Part shown: in pieces, positions 52,861 through 61,395 of the stretch
Layout of the letters: each line of letters opens with the position of its first letter
Position numbering within the stretch: the stretch's first letter is position 1
Assembly (NCBI GenBank): GCA_016700155.1
Contig: CP065001.1
Coordinates: 1,550,001 to 1,614,000, forward strand
Length of the DNA: 64,000 nucleotides
DNA from: Ignavibacteriales bacterium
GTDB taxonomy: Bacteria; Bacteroidota; Ignavibacteria; Ignavibacteriales; Ignavibacteriaceae
Direction: 5' to 3'
Program-made: the position numbers and the translations under genes
Notes under the pieces: generated by a model
What the model was told of the DNA's origin: nothing
The model's input: only the letters and a program-made list of their open reading frames with translations
The model's database searches: none

Positions 52861-54873
52861 ATGAAATCTTTATACATCTTCTTTTTAGTAATGCTTCTTA
52901 CGAACATGATATTCCCGCAGGATCTTCCTCATAAAATGAGTGAAACTGAAGAATACCTGATGCGGACTTATCAGCATCCTATTCCTGAAACGGACTGGAT
53001 AACACCTCCTGTCAAACCTGTAAGAACTATGGCTGAATGGGAAGAGTTAAGCGGAGTTATTGTTACATGGACTTCTTACCAGAGTATATTAAGACAAATA
53101 GTAGATTATGCACAGGAAGAATGCATCGTCTATATAGTTTGCACTGATTCAAATTCTGTCCGCAGTTATTTGACAAGCGGAGGAGTTCCGCTAAGTAATC
53201 TGAAATTTATTTTAGCTTCATATAATTCAATATGGGTAAGGGACTATGGTCCGTGGTGTGTTTACTCGGATGATGCAGACAGCATGTACATTGTAGACTG
53301 GATTTACAATCGTCCCCGTCCCCAGGATGACTTGATTCCATCAGTGTTTGCTGCGAATAAAAATTATCCTTTGTACCAGATGACTGTCGCGCCAAATGAT
53401 GTGGTTGCTACTGGCGGAAATTTTATGACAGACGGACTTGGTACAGCGTTTTCTTCAAATTTAATTTTGAACGAGAACCCAACAAAATCCGAAGCACAGA
53501 TTGATACGATTTTCAAAAAGTATATGGGAATTGATGAGTATATAAAAATGCCGACTCTTCCTTATGACGGGATTCATCACATAGACATGCATATGAAACT
53601 ACTTGATGAAGAAACATTGCTTGTAGGACAATATCCTAACGGTGTATCAGACGGACCGCAGATAGAAGCCAACCTGCAGTACATCATGAATAATTTTCAG
53701 ACGAAATACGGGCGACCATTTAAGGTTATTAGAATTCCCATGCCTCCGGATGCATCTGGATCGTATCCGAGTTCGGGTGGCGATTACAGAACTTATACAA
53801 ATTCGGTTATCCTGAATAAGACTGTTATTGTTCCGACATACGCACCGCAATATGACACAACTGCACTTAGAATTTACAGAGAGGCTATGCCAGGCTACAA
53901 TATCGTTGGGATAAACTGCAACCAGATTATAACCGCATTGGGAGCTATTCATTGTATAACCAAGGAGATTGGTGTTGAAGAGCCAATATTTATTTCACAT
54001 CCTAAAATTCTGACAACCCAAAATTCAGTAAATGGTTATGAAGTAAAAGCAATAATTAAAACAAGGACAGGAGTTTCGACAGCAACATTATTCTGGTCGG
54101 TCGATACATTAGCAGGATTTAATTCAGTACCGATGACGAATACAATCGGTGATACATTCACTGCTGATATTCCATTTCAAAATCTCAGCACAAAAGTTTT
54201 TTATTACATTTCTGCGACGTCTAATTCGGGAAGAGTAATTAGTAAACCGATGACATCGCCATCAGGTGCTTACCGGTTTATTGTTGATTCTGTTGTTCCT
54301 GTTGAACTGATCAGTTTAAATGCAACTGTGGAAATGAAACAGGTGATTTTAAAGTGGAGCACTTCCACCGAAACAAATAATTATGGATTTGAAATACAAA
54401 GATCATCTGCTGATCAGCCAGAATGGAAACAAATTGGTTTTGTAGAAGGAAATGGTACATCTGTTCAGCCGCATTCTTATACTTTCACTGACAAAAATTT
54501 AGTCCGCGGAAAATATTCTTATCGTTTGAAACAGATTGATACTGATGGAAGTTTTGAATTTTCTGATGTAGTCACTGCTGATGTAACTACCGTAGGTAAT
54601 TATTCTATTGAACAAAACTATCCTAATCCATTTAACCCGGAAACAACAATAAGATTTACAGTACCCGCCGATGGTATTGTTATGATAAAAGTCTTTGATA
54701 TATTCGGTCAGGAAATTAAAACACTTATCAATGATCAACGTTCTGCCGGCGAATACTACTGCACGTGGAATGGTACTGATGAAAACGGAAATTCTGTTGC
54801 AAGCGGATGTTATGTTTATCGTATTGAAGCAGGGGATTTTAGTCATTCGCTGAAAATGCTGTTGATGAAATAA
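52861..54873 (+). CDS. Secreted peptidylarginine-deiminase-like enzyme with T9SS sorting domain
   Basis: The product of 670 residues has a signal peptide (to about 20) and a guanidine-modifying catalytic domain (about 55-380). Residues that match the Porphyromonas PAD active site are Asp128 (WVRDYGPW), His240 and Asp242 (HHIDMHMK), Asn314 (TYTNSVIL) and Cys365 (ALGAIHCITK). Their spacing is near that of the known enzyme. An Ig-like domain, the PVELISLNATV module and a sorting domain (EQNYPNPFNPETTIRFTV) follow. It probably converts arginine side chains (perhaps C-terminal ones) to citrulline outside the cell. Agmatine deiminases share the fold but are cytoplasmic; the signal peptide and sorting domain argue against that role. 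Confidence 0.88.
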   Translation: MKSLYIFFLVMLLTNMIFPQDLPHKMSETEEYLMRTYQHPIPETDWITPPVKPVRTMAEWEELSGVIVTWTSYQSILRQIVDYAQEECIVYIVCTDSNSVRSYLTSGGVPLSNLKFILASYNSIWVRDYGPWCVYSDDADSMYIVDWIYNRPRPQDDLIPSVFAANKNYPLYQMTVAPNDVVATGGNFMTDGLGTAFSSNLILNENPTKSEAQIDTIFKKYMGIDEYIKMPTLPYDGIHHIDMHMKLLDEETLLVGQYPNGVSDGPQIEANLQYIMNNFQTKYGRPFKVIRIPMPPDASGSYPSSGGDYRTYTNSVILNKTVIVPTYAPQYDTTALRIYREAMPGYNIVGINCNQIITALGAIHCITKEIGVEEPIFISHPKILTTQNSVNGYEVKAIIKTRTGVSTATLFWSVDTLAGFNSVPMTNTIGDTFTADIPFQNLSTKVFYYISATSNSGRVISKPMTSPSGAYRFIVDSVVPVELISLNATVEMKQVILKWSTSTETNNYGFEIQRSSADQPEWKQIGFVEGNGTSVQPHSYTFTDKNLVRGKYSYRLKQIDTDGSFEFSDVVTADVTTVGNYSIEQNYPNPFNPETTIRFTVPADGIVMIKVFDIFGQEIKTLINDQRSAGEYYCTWNGTDENGNSVASGCYVYRIEAGDFSHSLKMLLMK

Positions 54874-54917
54874 AATCAAAAACATTTATAAATAACATTT
54901 GTTTATTAGGAGGATTA

Positions 54918-55223
54918 ATGCCTGTAAAACCATCTGAAAAAGAAGATGAATATTTTTATCGTCTTGAGTTTGAGGAAAGAAGAAAAAAAGAAGAAGAAAA
55001 AATTGCCCGTCAAAAAGAAGAGGAAAAAATAAAGTTAAAGGAACTGCATTATATGCATTGTCCAAAATGCGGTCAGCAGCTCATTGAAATTAATTATAAA
55101 AACATCGCAGTTGATAAGTGTTCCGGATGTGAAGGTATCTGGCTTGATGCCGGGGAGCTTGAATTAATTTCCAGGATGGAAAAAGGCACACTGGATAAAT
55201 GGTTCAGCGTATTTAAAAAATAA
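54918..55223 (+). CDS. Zinc-ribbon (TFIIB-like) protein
   Basis: The first 45 of its 101 residues are highly charged and helical (EFEERRKKEEEKIARQKEEE). A zinc ribbon follows: MHCPKCGQQL, then CSGCEGIWLDAGELELI, the zf-TFIIB pattern common in small bacterial proteins of unknown function. The AGGAGG-type ribosome-binding site and ATG at 54918 are clear. It follows the deiminase by 44 bases, with no obvious functional link. Confidence 0.82.
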   Translation: MPVKPSEKEDEYFYRLEFEERRKKEEEKIARQKEEEKIKLKELHYMHCPKCGQQLIEINYKNIAVDKCSGCEGIWLDAGELELISRMEKGTLDKWFSVFKK

Positions 55224-55636
55224 TATTTCCGCTTATTGTTCGGTTTGCAAAAATTCCATTGTCAGTGGGATTTTTGATTTTAAAATAATCCGGACAATAA
55301 TAAATTGATCTTTTTTCCGGCAACACCTAAAGCAAATCAGATTTTATACGATTATATGAGTGTCGCAATTGATTTAATGGCAGCGATATATGTGCTAATG
55401 GTACTATGGTAAGTGACGGGAATTAAGATAGATTTATTTGATAGAGAAAGCGGATTACAAGCGGACTTTGAACGGTAATTCAGTCTTTCAACTGTAATGA
55501 TTATCACACAGACAAAAGCGGCTTGATATCAAAACAGGGCTAATCAGGGTATACTTTTCTTCCCGTTAAACTATAATCAAGTTTTTATGGCTCTTAAACT
55601 GATTCGCATATAAAGGAATTAAATACGGGAAAAATT
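55224..55636. other. Gene-free region upstream of the chemoreceptor gene
   Basis: This stretch of 413 bases has no credible gene on either strand. It contains no palindrome of the families seen elsewhere and no riboswitch that I could recognise. The AAAGGAATT ahead of 55637 is at most a weak ribosome-binding site. The promoter of the chemoreceptor must lie here but could not be placed. Confidence 0.5.
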
Positions 55637-57634
55637 ATGAAAACCTCTTCTTTCAGTACTTCGATATCTCGAAAAATTTCAATGACTGTGGCTATTGGAA
55701 TTTTCTCCTTACTCAGCATCGCTCTTGTTATATTCTTAATCTATTCTGAAAACTCAAAACAAAATTCAGCTAATGAAACAATTCACGAATTGAACAAGTC
55801 AATGAAAGAATCGATTGTCTTCTCAATGTCGCAGGGTGTAACAGAAGTTGAACCGTTTATTGAACGGATGAAAACAATAGAAAATATTAAGGATCTGAGA
55901 ATAATTCCGAGCGGCTTAATAAATGAAGATGATGCAAAAAAGATGGATAGTGAAGAACAAAAAGTTCTTTCATCTAAAGAGGAGATAAACATTGAGGAAG
56001 ACTTTAATAACGTCCCTGTTTTCAGATCTGTAAGCCCAATTCTTGCTGAAGAAACGTGTCTTGATTGTCACGACGGAAAAGCCGGCGATGTTTATGCTGT
56101 AATGAGCATACGGTATTCAATGGAAGAAACTCACGCGGCAATATCAAATGAAAGACTGAGCGGAATTATATTTATTCTTTTCCTTGTATTTTTTGTATGG
56201 GCTTTTATTGTCTTCCTGGTTAAGAAAAATATTCTTAATGATCTGTTCAAGTTTATAAAAGCGACAAAGGAATTCTCAAAAGGAAATCTTAATGTTGAAA
56301 TCGACTGCGTAAGAAAAGATGAATTCGGGGAAATGGCAGACTCATTAAAACATCTGCAGCAAAATCTTACATCACAGGCTGATACACTCCAGGAATTTGC
56401 TAAAGGTAATTTTGATGCGGATGTAACCGTGCTTTCATCAGAAGATAAACTTGGTCACTCAGTTGAACAAATCAAACATTCACTGAATAATTTATCTAAA
56501 GATGCAAAGTCTCTTTCAGTTGCCGCAGAAGAAGGTAACCTGTCTGAACGCGCAAATGAATCGGTACACGCAGGTATATTCCGCAAGATCATTCACGGCT
56601 TCAATAAAACCTTTGACTATTTAACTGAGCCTATCAAAGAAGGTTCTGCCGTTCTTGCTCATTATTCACAAGGGGATTTAAGTCTGAGAATGAATGGTGA
56701 ATATAAAGGTGAACATCAACATCTGAAAAATGATATTAACAGGCTTGGCGAATCTTTATCAGAACTTATTAACCAGGTCGCCCAGGCAGTGCAGGCAACT
56801 GCGAGCGCGGCAAACCAGATCAGCTCAAGTTCCGAGGAGATGGCGGCAGGAGCGCAGCAGCAATCATCTCAAGCCGCTGAAGTAGCAAGTGCGATAGAAG
56901 AGATGACAAAAACAATTTATGAAACTACAAAAAATACAGTCAGTGCTTCCGATGCAAGTAAACATGCCGGACAGGTTGCTGATGAAGGCGGTGAAATTGT
57001 AAAACTTACAATCGACGGTATGAATAAAATAGCGGATGTGGTTAGAAAGAGCGCGGTAACAGTACAGGCATTAGGAAAAAACAGTGACCAGATCGGTGAG
57101 ATAATCCAGGTGATTGATGATATAGCTGATCAGACAAATCTCCTGGCATTAAATGCAGCGATAGAAGCTGCCCGCGCCGGTGAACAGGGCAGAGGTTTTG
57201 CAGTTGTCGCTGATGAGGTCCGCAAACTTGCAGAGAGAACAACCAAAGCGACGAAAGAAATTGCTTCAATGATTAAAAATATTCAGCAGGATACTTTCGA
57301 TGCTGTCGATTCAATGCAAAAGGGTACGGATGAAGTGGAATCAGGCAAAGCCCTTGCAGAAAAAGCCGGCTCATCACTCGAACAGATTATTAACGGCGCC
57401 GGAAAGGTTGTCGACATCGTTACACAGGTTGCAGCAGCAAGTGAGGAACAATCAAGTGCCGCTGAACAAATCAGTAAAAACATTGAATCGATTAATCACG
57501 TTACTCAGGAAAGCGCACAGGGGATACAACAAATAGCAAGTGCGGAAGAAGATTTGAACAGACTTACAAATACACTTGAAGATTTAATCTCACGATTTAA
57601 ATTAAGTGAAGCAGGCGGTCATGCAGTCAGGTAA
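55637..57634 (+). CDS. Methyl-accepting chemotaxis protein with c-type haem sensor motif
   Basis: The transmembrane receptor of 665 residues has TM1 (about 14-36), a periplasmic domain to about 170, TM2 (about 175-195), HAMP regions and the coiled-coil signalling domain (about 375-655). The hairpin tip includes DQTNLLALNAAIEAARAGEQ. The periplasmic domain carries C-L-D-C-H at residues 141-145, a covalent haem c attachment site in a DUF3365-like context (EETCLDCHDGKAGDVYAVM). Haem-containing chemoreceptors sense redox or gases in other bacteria; here that is an inference. No other chemotaxis gene is in the window. Confidence 0.92.
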   Translation: MKTSSFSTSISRKISMTVAIGIFSLLSIALVIFLIYSENSKQNSANETIHELNKSMKESIVFSMSQGVTEVEPFIERMKTIENIKDLRIIPSGLINEDDAKKMDSEEQKVLSSKEEINIEEDFNNVPVFRSVSPILAEETCLDCHDGKAGDVYAVMSIRYSMEETHAAISNERLSGIIFILFLVFFVWAFIVFLVKKNILNDLFKFIKATKEFSKGNLNVEIDCVRKDEFGEMADSLKHLQQNLTSQADTLQEFAKGNFDADVTVLSSEDKLGHSVEQIKHSLNNLSKDAKSLSVAAEEGNLSERANESVHAGIFRKIIHGFNKTFDYLTEPIKEGSAVLAHYSQGDLSLRMNGEYKGEHQHLKNDINRLGESLSELINQVAQAVQATASAANQISSSSEEMAAGAQQQSSQAAEVASAIEEMTKTIYETTKNTVSASDASKHAGQVADEGGEIVKLTIDGMNKIADVVRKSAVTVQALGKNSDQIGEIIQVIDDIADQTNLLALNAAIEAARAGEQGRGFAVVADEVRKLAERTTKATKEIASMIKNIQQDTFDAVDSMQKGTDEVESGKALAEKAGSSLEQIINGAGKVVDIVTQVAAASEEQSSAAEQISKNIESINHVTQESAQGIQQIASAEEDLNRLTNTLEDLISRFKLSEAGGHAVR

Positions 57635-57878
57635 AATGGGAGGCTTGTTACAATCTGATAAACTATATAGTAGTTTGATACAGTTGATTGCAATAAATAA
57701 TACGGGTCAATATTTTACACGAGGCAAATGTTCTAAGTGGAATAATAACTATAACTAAACAATTCTGAATTATCTCCGATAATCACAGCAGATAAACTTG
57801 AAATAAGTTCAAAAAAAACATACATGGCACGAAAGTTTATTTGAACTTTATACTATAATAAATGCGGAGCTCTTTTTA

Positions 57879-58418
57879 ATGAAATACTTTTCCTTCCTTA
57901 TAATTTTTTTAGCGCTTACCATAATTGGATGTAATGATAATTCAGATTCTTTAACCGGTTCCGATCAAAATCAGCCCGGCTCACTCTTAAAATTACCCGG
58001 CTCACATGAATTTTCAATTAGCCGGTTAATTAATGGTGACCTCGGGGGAGAACTATTAATTGACACCAGTTATGCAGGCGGACCTTTTGATACAGTCAAA
58101 ATTCATTCACATATCGTTTTCCCTCCAAATTCATTTGATGGTGAAGTTAATATTTCTATGACGATTGAGGGCACTCAGGCAGTCCTGGTCTTTGAACCTT
58201 CAATGATGTTTGATAGTTCAGCTACTCTTAACGTTAGATTTGACGGACTGGATTTGACGGGAGTCAATCCATCGACGATAAATTTTGTTTATCTTAATGA
58301 TGACGGAACAACAAATCGTGTTAACAGGAAAGATCTGAAAGTCGTTTATGGTCTTGGCAGGATACAATTGGTTGATGGAAACATTCCTCATTTTACACGA
58401 TTAGGTTTTACGAGGTAA
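57879..58418 (+). CDS. Putative lipoprotein, paralogue A
   Basis: The product of 179 residues has a lipoprotein signal with lipobox TIIGC. The beta-rich body includes FSISRLINGDLGGELLIDTSY, HIVFPPNSFDGEVNISMTI and VRFDGLDLTGVNP, and it ends VDGNIPHFTRLGFTR. The paralogue 240 bases downstream shares this plan and the same C-terminus. Such sequences resemble ZU5-like or other small beta-sandwich domains, but no family can be named with confidence. Function unknown. Confidence 0.8.
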   Translation: MKYFSFLIIFLALTIIGCNDNSDSLTGSDQNQPGSLLKLPGSHEFSISRLINGDLGGELLIDTSYAGGPFDTVKIHSHIVFPPNSFDGEVNISMTIEGTQAVLVFEPSMMFDSSATLNVRFDGLDLTGVNPSTINFVYLNDDGTTNRVNRKDLKVVYGLGRIQLVDGNIPHFTRLGFTR

Positions 58419-58657
58419 AAATATTTTTAAACACGGAAGAAAGTATTAAATAAAAATTTTCTGAATTAAACACGAATAAAAAATATTGTTAGCAGTCAAG
58501 TAATTCGTATGATTTACATGTAACAATTGCATTTATCTCTCTGACTTTGAAAAGTAATATGCGAATTGGATAAGTATTACTTTCCATCCCTCATGGCATT
58601 TCCTTTGTGCAAAATTGTGTCTAAACCATAATATTTTAAATGAGGGAGAGACTCATC

Positions 58658-59215
58658 ATGAAAAATTTCTTATTCATTGCACTTTTTTTATCGTTGATTA
58701 TCGGGGGGTGCGAAGATAAACCCGAATTATCAACTAAACCCGACGGCTCAAATAAAGCTGAATGGATCAAATTACCTGCAAAAGTTAACAGCACACTCGA
58801 AAAAGTTTTTTATGTGGAAAAATCTATTAATGGGCAGACAGGTGGAGAAATACTTTTGGACGCAAGCTATGCTGGCGGACCTTTAGGAACTGTGTATGTC
58901 TACTCAAAAATAATTTTCCCTCCAAATTCTTTTAATGGTACTGTAAACTTTACAATGACAGTAAGCGATGATGAAGCAGTATTAATTTTTGAACCTTCAA
59001 TGGTTTTTAATCTGCCTGCAATTCTCGATGTAAGGTTTGAAGGTCTTGATTTAACCGGGATTGATCCTGCTGCCGTTAGTTTTTATTATAAAAATGATGA
59101 CGGAAGTGTTGAGTATGTTGACCGTAACACACTTACAGTCGATGTTCGCAAAGGGAAACTGCACCTTGATGATGCTATAATTCCTCACTTTACAAGACTG
59201 GGATTTACAAGGTAA
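58658..59215 (+). CDS. Putative lipoprotein, paralogue B
   Basis: The start at ATG 58658 gives a lipoprotein signal (MKNFLFIALFLSLIIGGC) and is preceded by GAGGGAGAG. The ATG at 58640 would place this in front of the signal. The protein of 185 residues has the same layout as the preceding lipoprotein: NGQTGGEILLDASYAGGP, FPPNSFNGTVNFTMTV, FEPSM, VRFEGLDLTGIDP and the end IPHFTRLGFTR. The duplication is old enough for the middle to diverge. A terminator follows. Confidence 0.82.
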   Translation: MKNFLFIALFLSLIIGGCEDKPELSTKPDGSNKAEWIKLPAKVNSTLEKVFYVEKSINGQTGGEILLDASYAGGPLGTVYVYSKIIFPPNSFNGTVNFTMTVSDDEAVLIFEPSMVFNLPAILDVRFEGLDLTGIDPAAVSFYYKNDDGSVEYVDRNTLTVDVRKGKLHLDDAIIPHFTRLGFTR

Positions 59216-59239
59216 ATCAAACACAAAACCATTCTATAA

Positions 59240-59265
59240 ACCCGCTTTTATAAGCGGGTATTTTA
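59240..59265 (+). terminator. Intrinsic terminator after lipoprotein paralogue B
   Basis: ACCCGCTT and AAGCGGGT form an eight-base stem with loop TTAT, followed by ATTTTAAT. It is 25 bases past the stop codon. Confidence 0.8.
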
Positions 59266-59382
59266 ATAAAAATCAAACTTGCTTGCCTCAAATTCACAGA
59301 CTAAATTTGATTTGTAAATAATAAGTTAAACTGAAAAATATTCTGAAGTTTAACAGTTAATGTTCACTTTACATTTAGTCTT

Positions 59383-60840
59383 ATGAAAAAATACAATTAC
59401 CTGCTATCGTTCTTATTAATAATTTTTGGCTGTTCACCTAAAAGTGATCTGTTGAAAAATGAAATTGAATTTTCACCCGGCGGAAAAATAGTATCTGTTT
59501 ATACTACCGCCGACAGCACTGAACTGAGATTGACCAAAACAAATACTCTCTCTTTCAGTCACGCTCTTCAGCCAATCGAATCTGAAATATCTGTTTTTGT
59601 TAATCCCTCAAAGCAATACCAGGAGTTTATCGGAATAGGCGGCGCGATTACCGATGCATCAGCAGAGGTATTCTTTAAACTTTCAAGTGAAAAGCAGAAG
59701 GAATTACTAAATGCGTATTACAACAGGGAAGAAGGAATCGGTTACACACTAGCGCGTACAAATATTCACTCATGTGATTTTAGTTCAGGCAGTTATACTT
59801 ACGTATCCGATGAAAGTAAAGAACTAAATACTTTCAGTGTTGATCACGATAAACAGTTTAGAATCCCGTTGATAAAACAGGCATTGAAAACTTCAGGCGG
59901 ATTACTTTTATATGCAAGTCCATGGAGCCCGCCCGCTTTTATGAAGGACTCAAAAAATATGCTTAAGGGAGGAAAACTTCTTCCTGAATATTATCAGTCG
60001 TGGGCAGATTATTTTACGAAGTTTATCAAAGCTTATGAGCAGGAAGGAATTTCTGTTTGGGGTATTACAATTCAAAACGAACCAATGGCTACGCAAACAT
60101 GGGAGTCATGCATTTTCACAGCTGAAGAGGAAAGAGATTTTCTCAAAAATTATCTCGGTCCAACGATGGAGAAGGAAGGTCTAGCAGACAAAAAAATAAT
60201 TGTCTGGGATCACAACCGTGACCTTGTTACTCACAGAGCAGATGTGATTTTTTCAGATCCGGAAGCTTCAAAGTATGCATGGGGTTTGGGCTTCCATTGG
60301 TATGAGACATGGGCTGGCGGACAGCCGATGTATGATAACATCACAAATGTACACGAATCATATCCGGATAAACATTTGATATTCACTGAAGGTTGCGCTG
60401 ACAGCTATCAGCCTGATCAATATCAGAGGTGGAGAAATGGAGAACGATATGGTCAGCAAATGATCAATGATTTTAACTGCGGGACTGTTGGCTGGACTGA
60501 CTGGAATATTCTGCTTGATGAAAAAGGCGGACCAAACCATGTTGGTAATTTTTGTTTTGCCCCTATTCACGCTGATACACAAACGGGAGAATTAATTTAC
60601 ACTCCATCATATTTCTATATCGGACATTTTTCAAAATTCATTAAACCCGGTGCAAGAAGAATCAGCACCGCCAGCAGCAGAAGTCACTTGTTAAGTACCT
60701 CATTCATTAATACAGATGGCAGTGTTGCTACCGTCGTAATGAATCAAAGTGATTTGAAAATAAAATACAAATTGTATGTTGGGTCAAAAGCGGTTGAAAT
60801 AGAGATACTGCCTCACGCAATTCAGACATTGCTTTACTAG
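59383..60840 (+). CDS. GH30 family glycoside hydrolase (glucosylceramidase-like), lipoprotein
   Basis: The product of 485 residues has lipobox LLIIFGC at the N-terminus, so it is probably cell-envelope anchored. The GH30 landmarks are the beta-strand FIGIGGAITDASAEVFF, the barrel blocks ARTNIHSCDFSSGSYTY and SPWSPPAFMKD, the acid/base Glu233 (GITIQNEPMA) and the nucleophile Glu336 (IFTEGCAD). The 103-residue spacing is close to that of human glucocerebrosidase. The C-terminal beta domain ends VEIEILPHAIQTLLY. The likely substrates are beta-linked glucans (family knowledge); specificity is not fixed by sequence. Terminators lie on both sides, so the gene is monocistronic. Confidence 0.92.
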   Translation: MKKYNYLLSFLLIIFGCSPKSDLLKNEIEFSPGGKIVSVYTTADSTELRLTKTNTLSFSHALQPIESEISVFVNPSKQYQEFIGIGGAITDASAEVFFKLSSEKQKELLNAYYNREEGIGYTLARTNIHSCDFSSGSYTYVSDESKELNTFSVDHDKQFRIPLIKQALKTSGGLLLYASPWSPPAFMKDSKNMLKGGKLLPEYYQSWADYFTKFIKAYEQEGISVWGITIQNEPMATQTWESCIFTAEEERDFLKNYLGPTMEKEGLADKKIIVWDHNRDLVTHRADVIFSDPEASKYAWGLGFHWYETWAGGQPMYDNITNVHESYPDKHLIFTEGCADSYQPDQYQRWRNGERYGQQMINDFNCGTVGWTDWNILLDEKGGPNHVGNFCFAPIHADTQTGELIYTPSYFYIGHFSKFIKPGARRISTASSRSHLLSTSFINTDGSVATVVMNQSDLKIKYKLYVGSKAVEIEILPHAIQTLLY

Positions 60841-60865
60841 AGTTTATAAGACTCATATCCGAATT

Positions 60866-60892
60866 AAAGGCTCAACTCGTTTGAGCCTTTTT
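60866..60892 (+). terminator. Intrinsic terminator after the GH30 gene
   Basis: AAAGGCTCAA and TTGAGCCTTT form a perfect ten-base stem around CTCGT and run into TT. The hairpin could work on both strands because the arms start with A and end with T. Confidence 0.85.
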
Positions 60893-60948
60893 CATTTACT
60901 CAAACCATTTCATTTTAACACTGAAGAAAATTGGTTTCAGCCAAAGGG

Positions 60949-61197
60949 CTAGATGCTATTATTTTCTTTCAACCAGTGATAACCGGAAATGGATTTGAAG
61001 AACTTTTCTCTTTTCATTGCTTCTGAGCGAGTTGAGAATTCTTCGAAGTAGATTAACTCCCAGGGCTTAAATTTTTTAGTATAGGTTGAAAGTCCGGAGT
61101 TATGATCACTTAATCTTTTTTCAAGGTTCGAAGTGTGACCAAAGTAATGTTTATTATTGACTTTTGATTTGAGAATATAGACTAAAAAATTATTCAT
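60949..61197 (-). CDS. GIY-YIG domain protein (small, UvrC-N-like)
   Basis: The protein of 82 residues is a single GIY-YIG nuclease-like domain: VYILKSKVNNKHYFGHTSNLEKRL (the GIY and YIG positions are VYI and YFG), then LSDHNSG, and ERSEA-like FSTRSEAMKREKFFKS. Members of this small type are common next to tRNA genes in Bacteroidota and are of unknown function. The upstream neighbour is a tRNA-Ser gene on the same strand, about 35 bases away. Confidence 0.82.
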   Translation of the reverse strand: MNNFLVYILKSKVNNKHYFGHTSNLEKRLSDHNSGLSTYTKKFKPWELIYFEEFSTRSEAMKREKFFKSISGYHWLKENNSI

Positions 61198-61231
61198 AAA
61201 ATGGAAAAGCCTCCGTTAGTGGAAGCTTTTG

Positions 61232-61321
61232 CGGAGAGGGAGGGATTCGAACCCTCGGTAAAGGTATACCCCCTACGACGGTTTAGCAAACCGTTGGTTT
61301 CAGCCACTCACCCACCTCTCC
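61232..61321 (-). tRNA. tRNA-Ser (GCT anticodon)
   Basis: On the minus strand the acceptor GGAGAGG...CCTCTCC is perfect. The D arm has GAGTGGCTGAAA, the anticodon arm CGGTTTGCTAAACCG has loop TTTGCTAAA (anticodon GCT), and the T arm is GAGGGTTCGAATCCCTC-like. The long variable arm (GTAGGGGGTATACC) is the class II mark for Ser. The discriminator is G, and CCA is not encoded. Length 90. Confidence 0.95.
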
Positions 61322-61395
61322 GGGTTTTTATGCTGAAATTTTTGCAGTGCAAAGATAGTACAATTCTCCAAAACTTAAAAAAGTTTTTGAGAATG

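Noticed and set aside
50985..54873. Agmatine to putrescine pathway made of the amidase and the deiminase
   Set aside because: The deiminase-family protein has a signal peptide, PAD-like active site spacing and a T9SS sorting domain, so it is not a cytoplasmic agmatine deiminase; the gene between them is unrelated and on the other strand.
60949..61197. Homing endonuclease beside a tRNA
   Set aside because: It is a bare GIY-YIG domain without DNA-binding modules; the tRNA is intact and has no intron.
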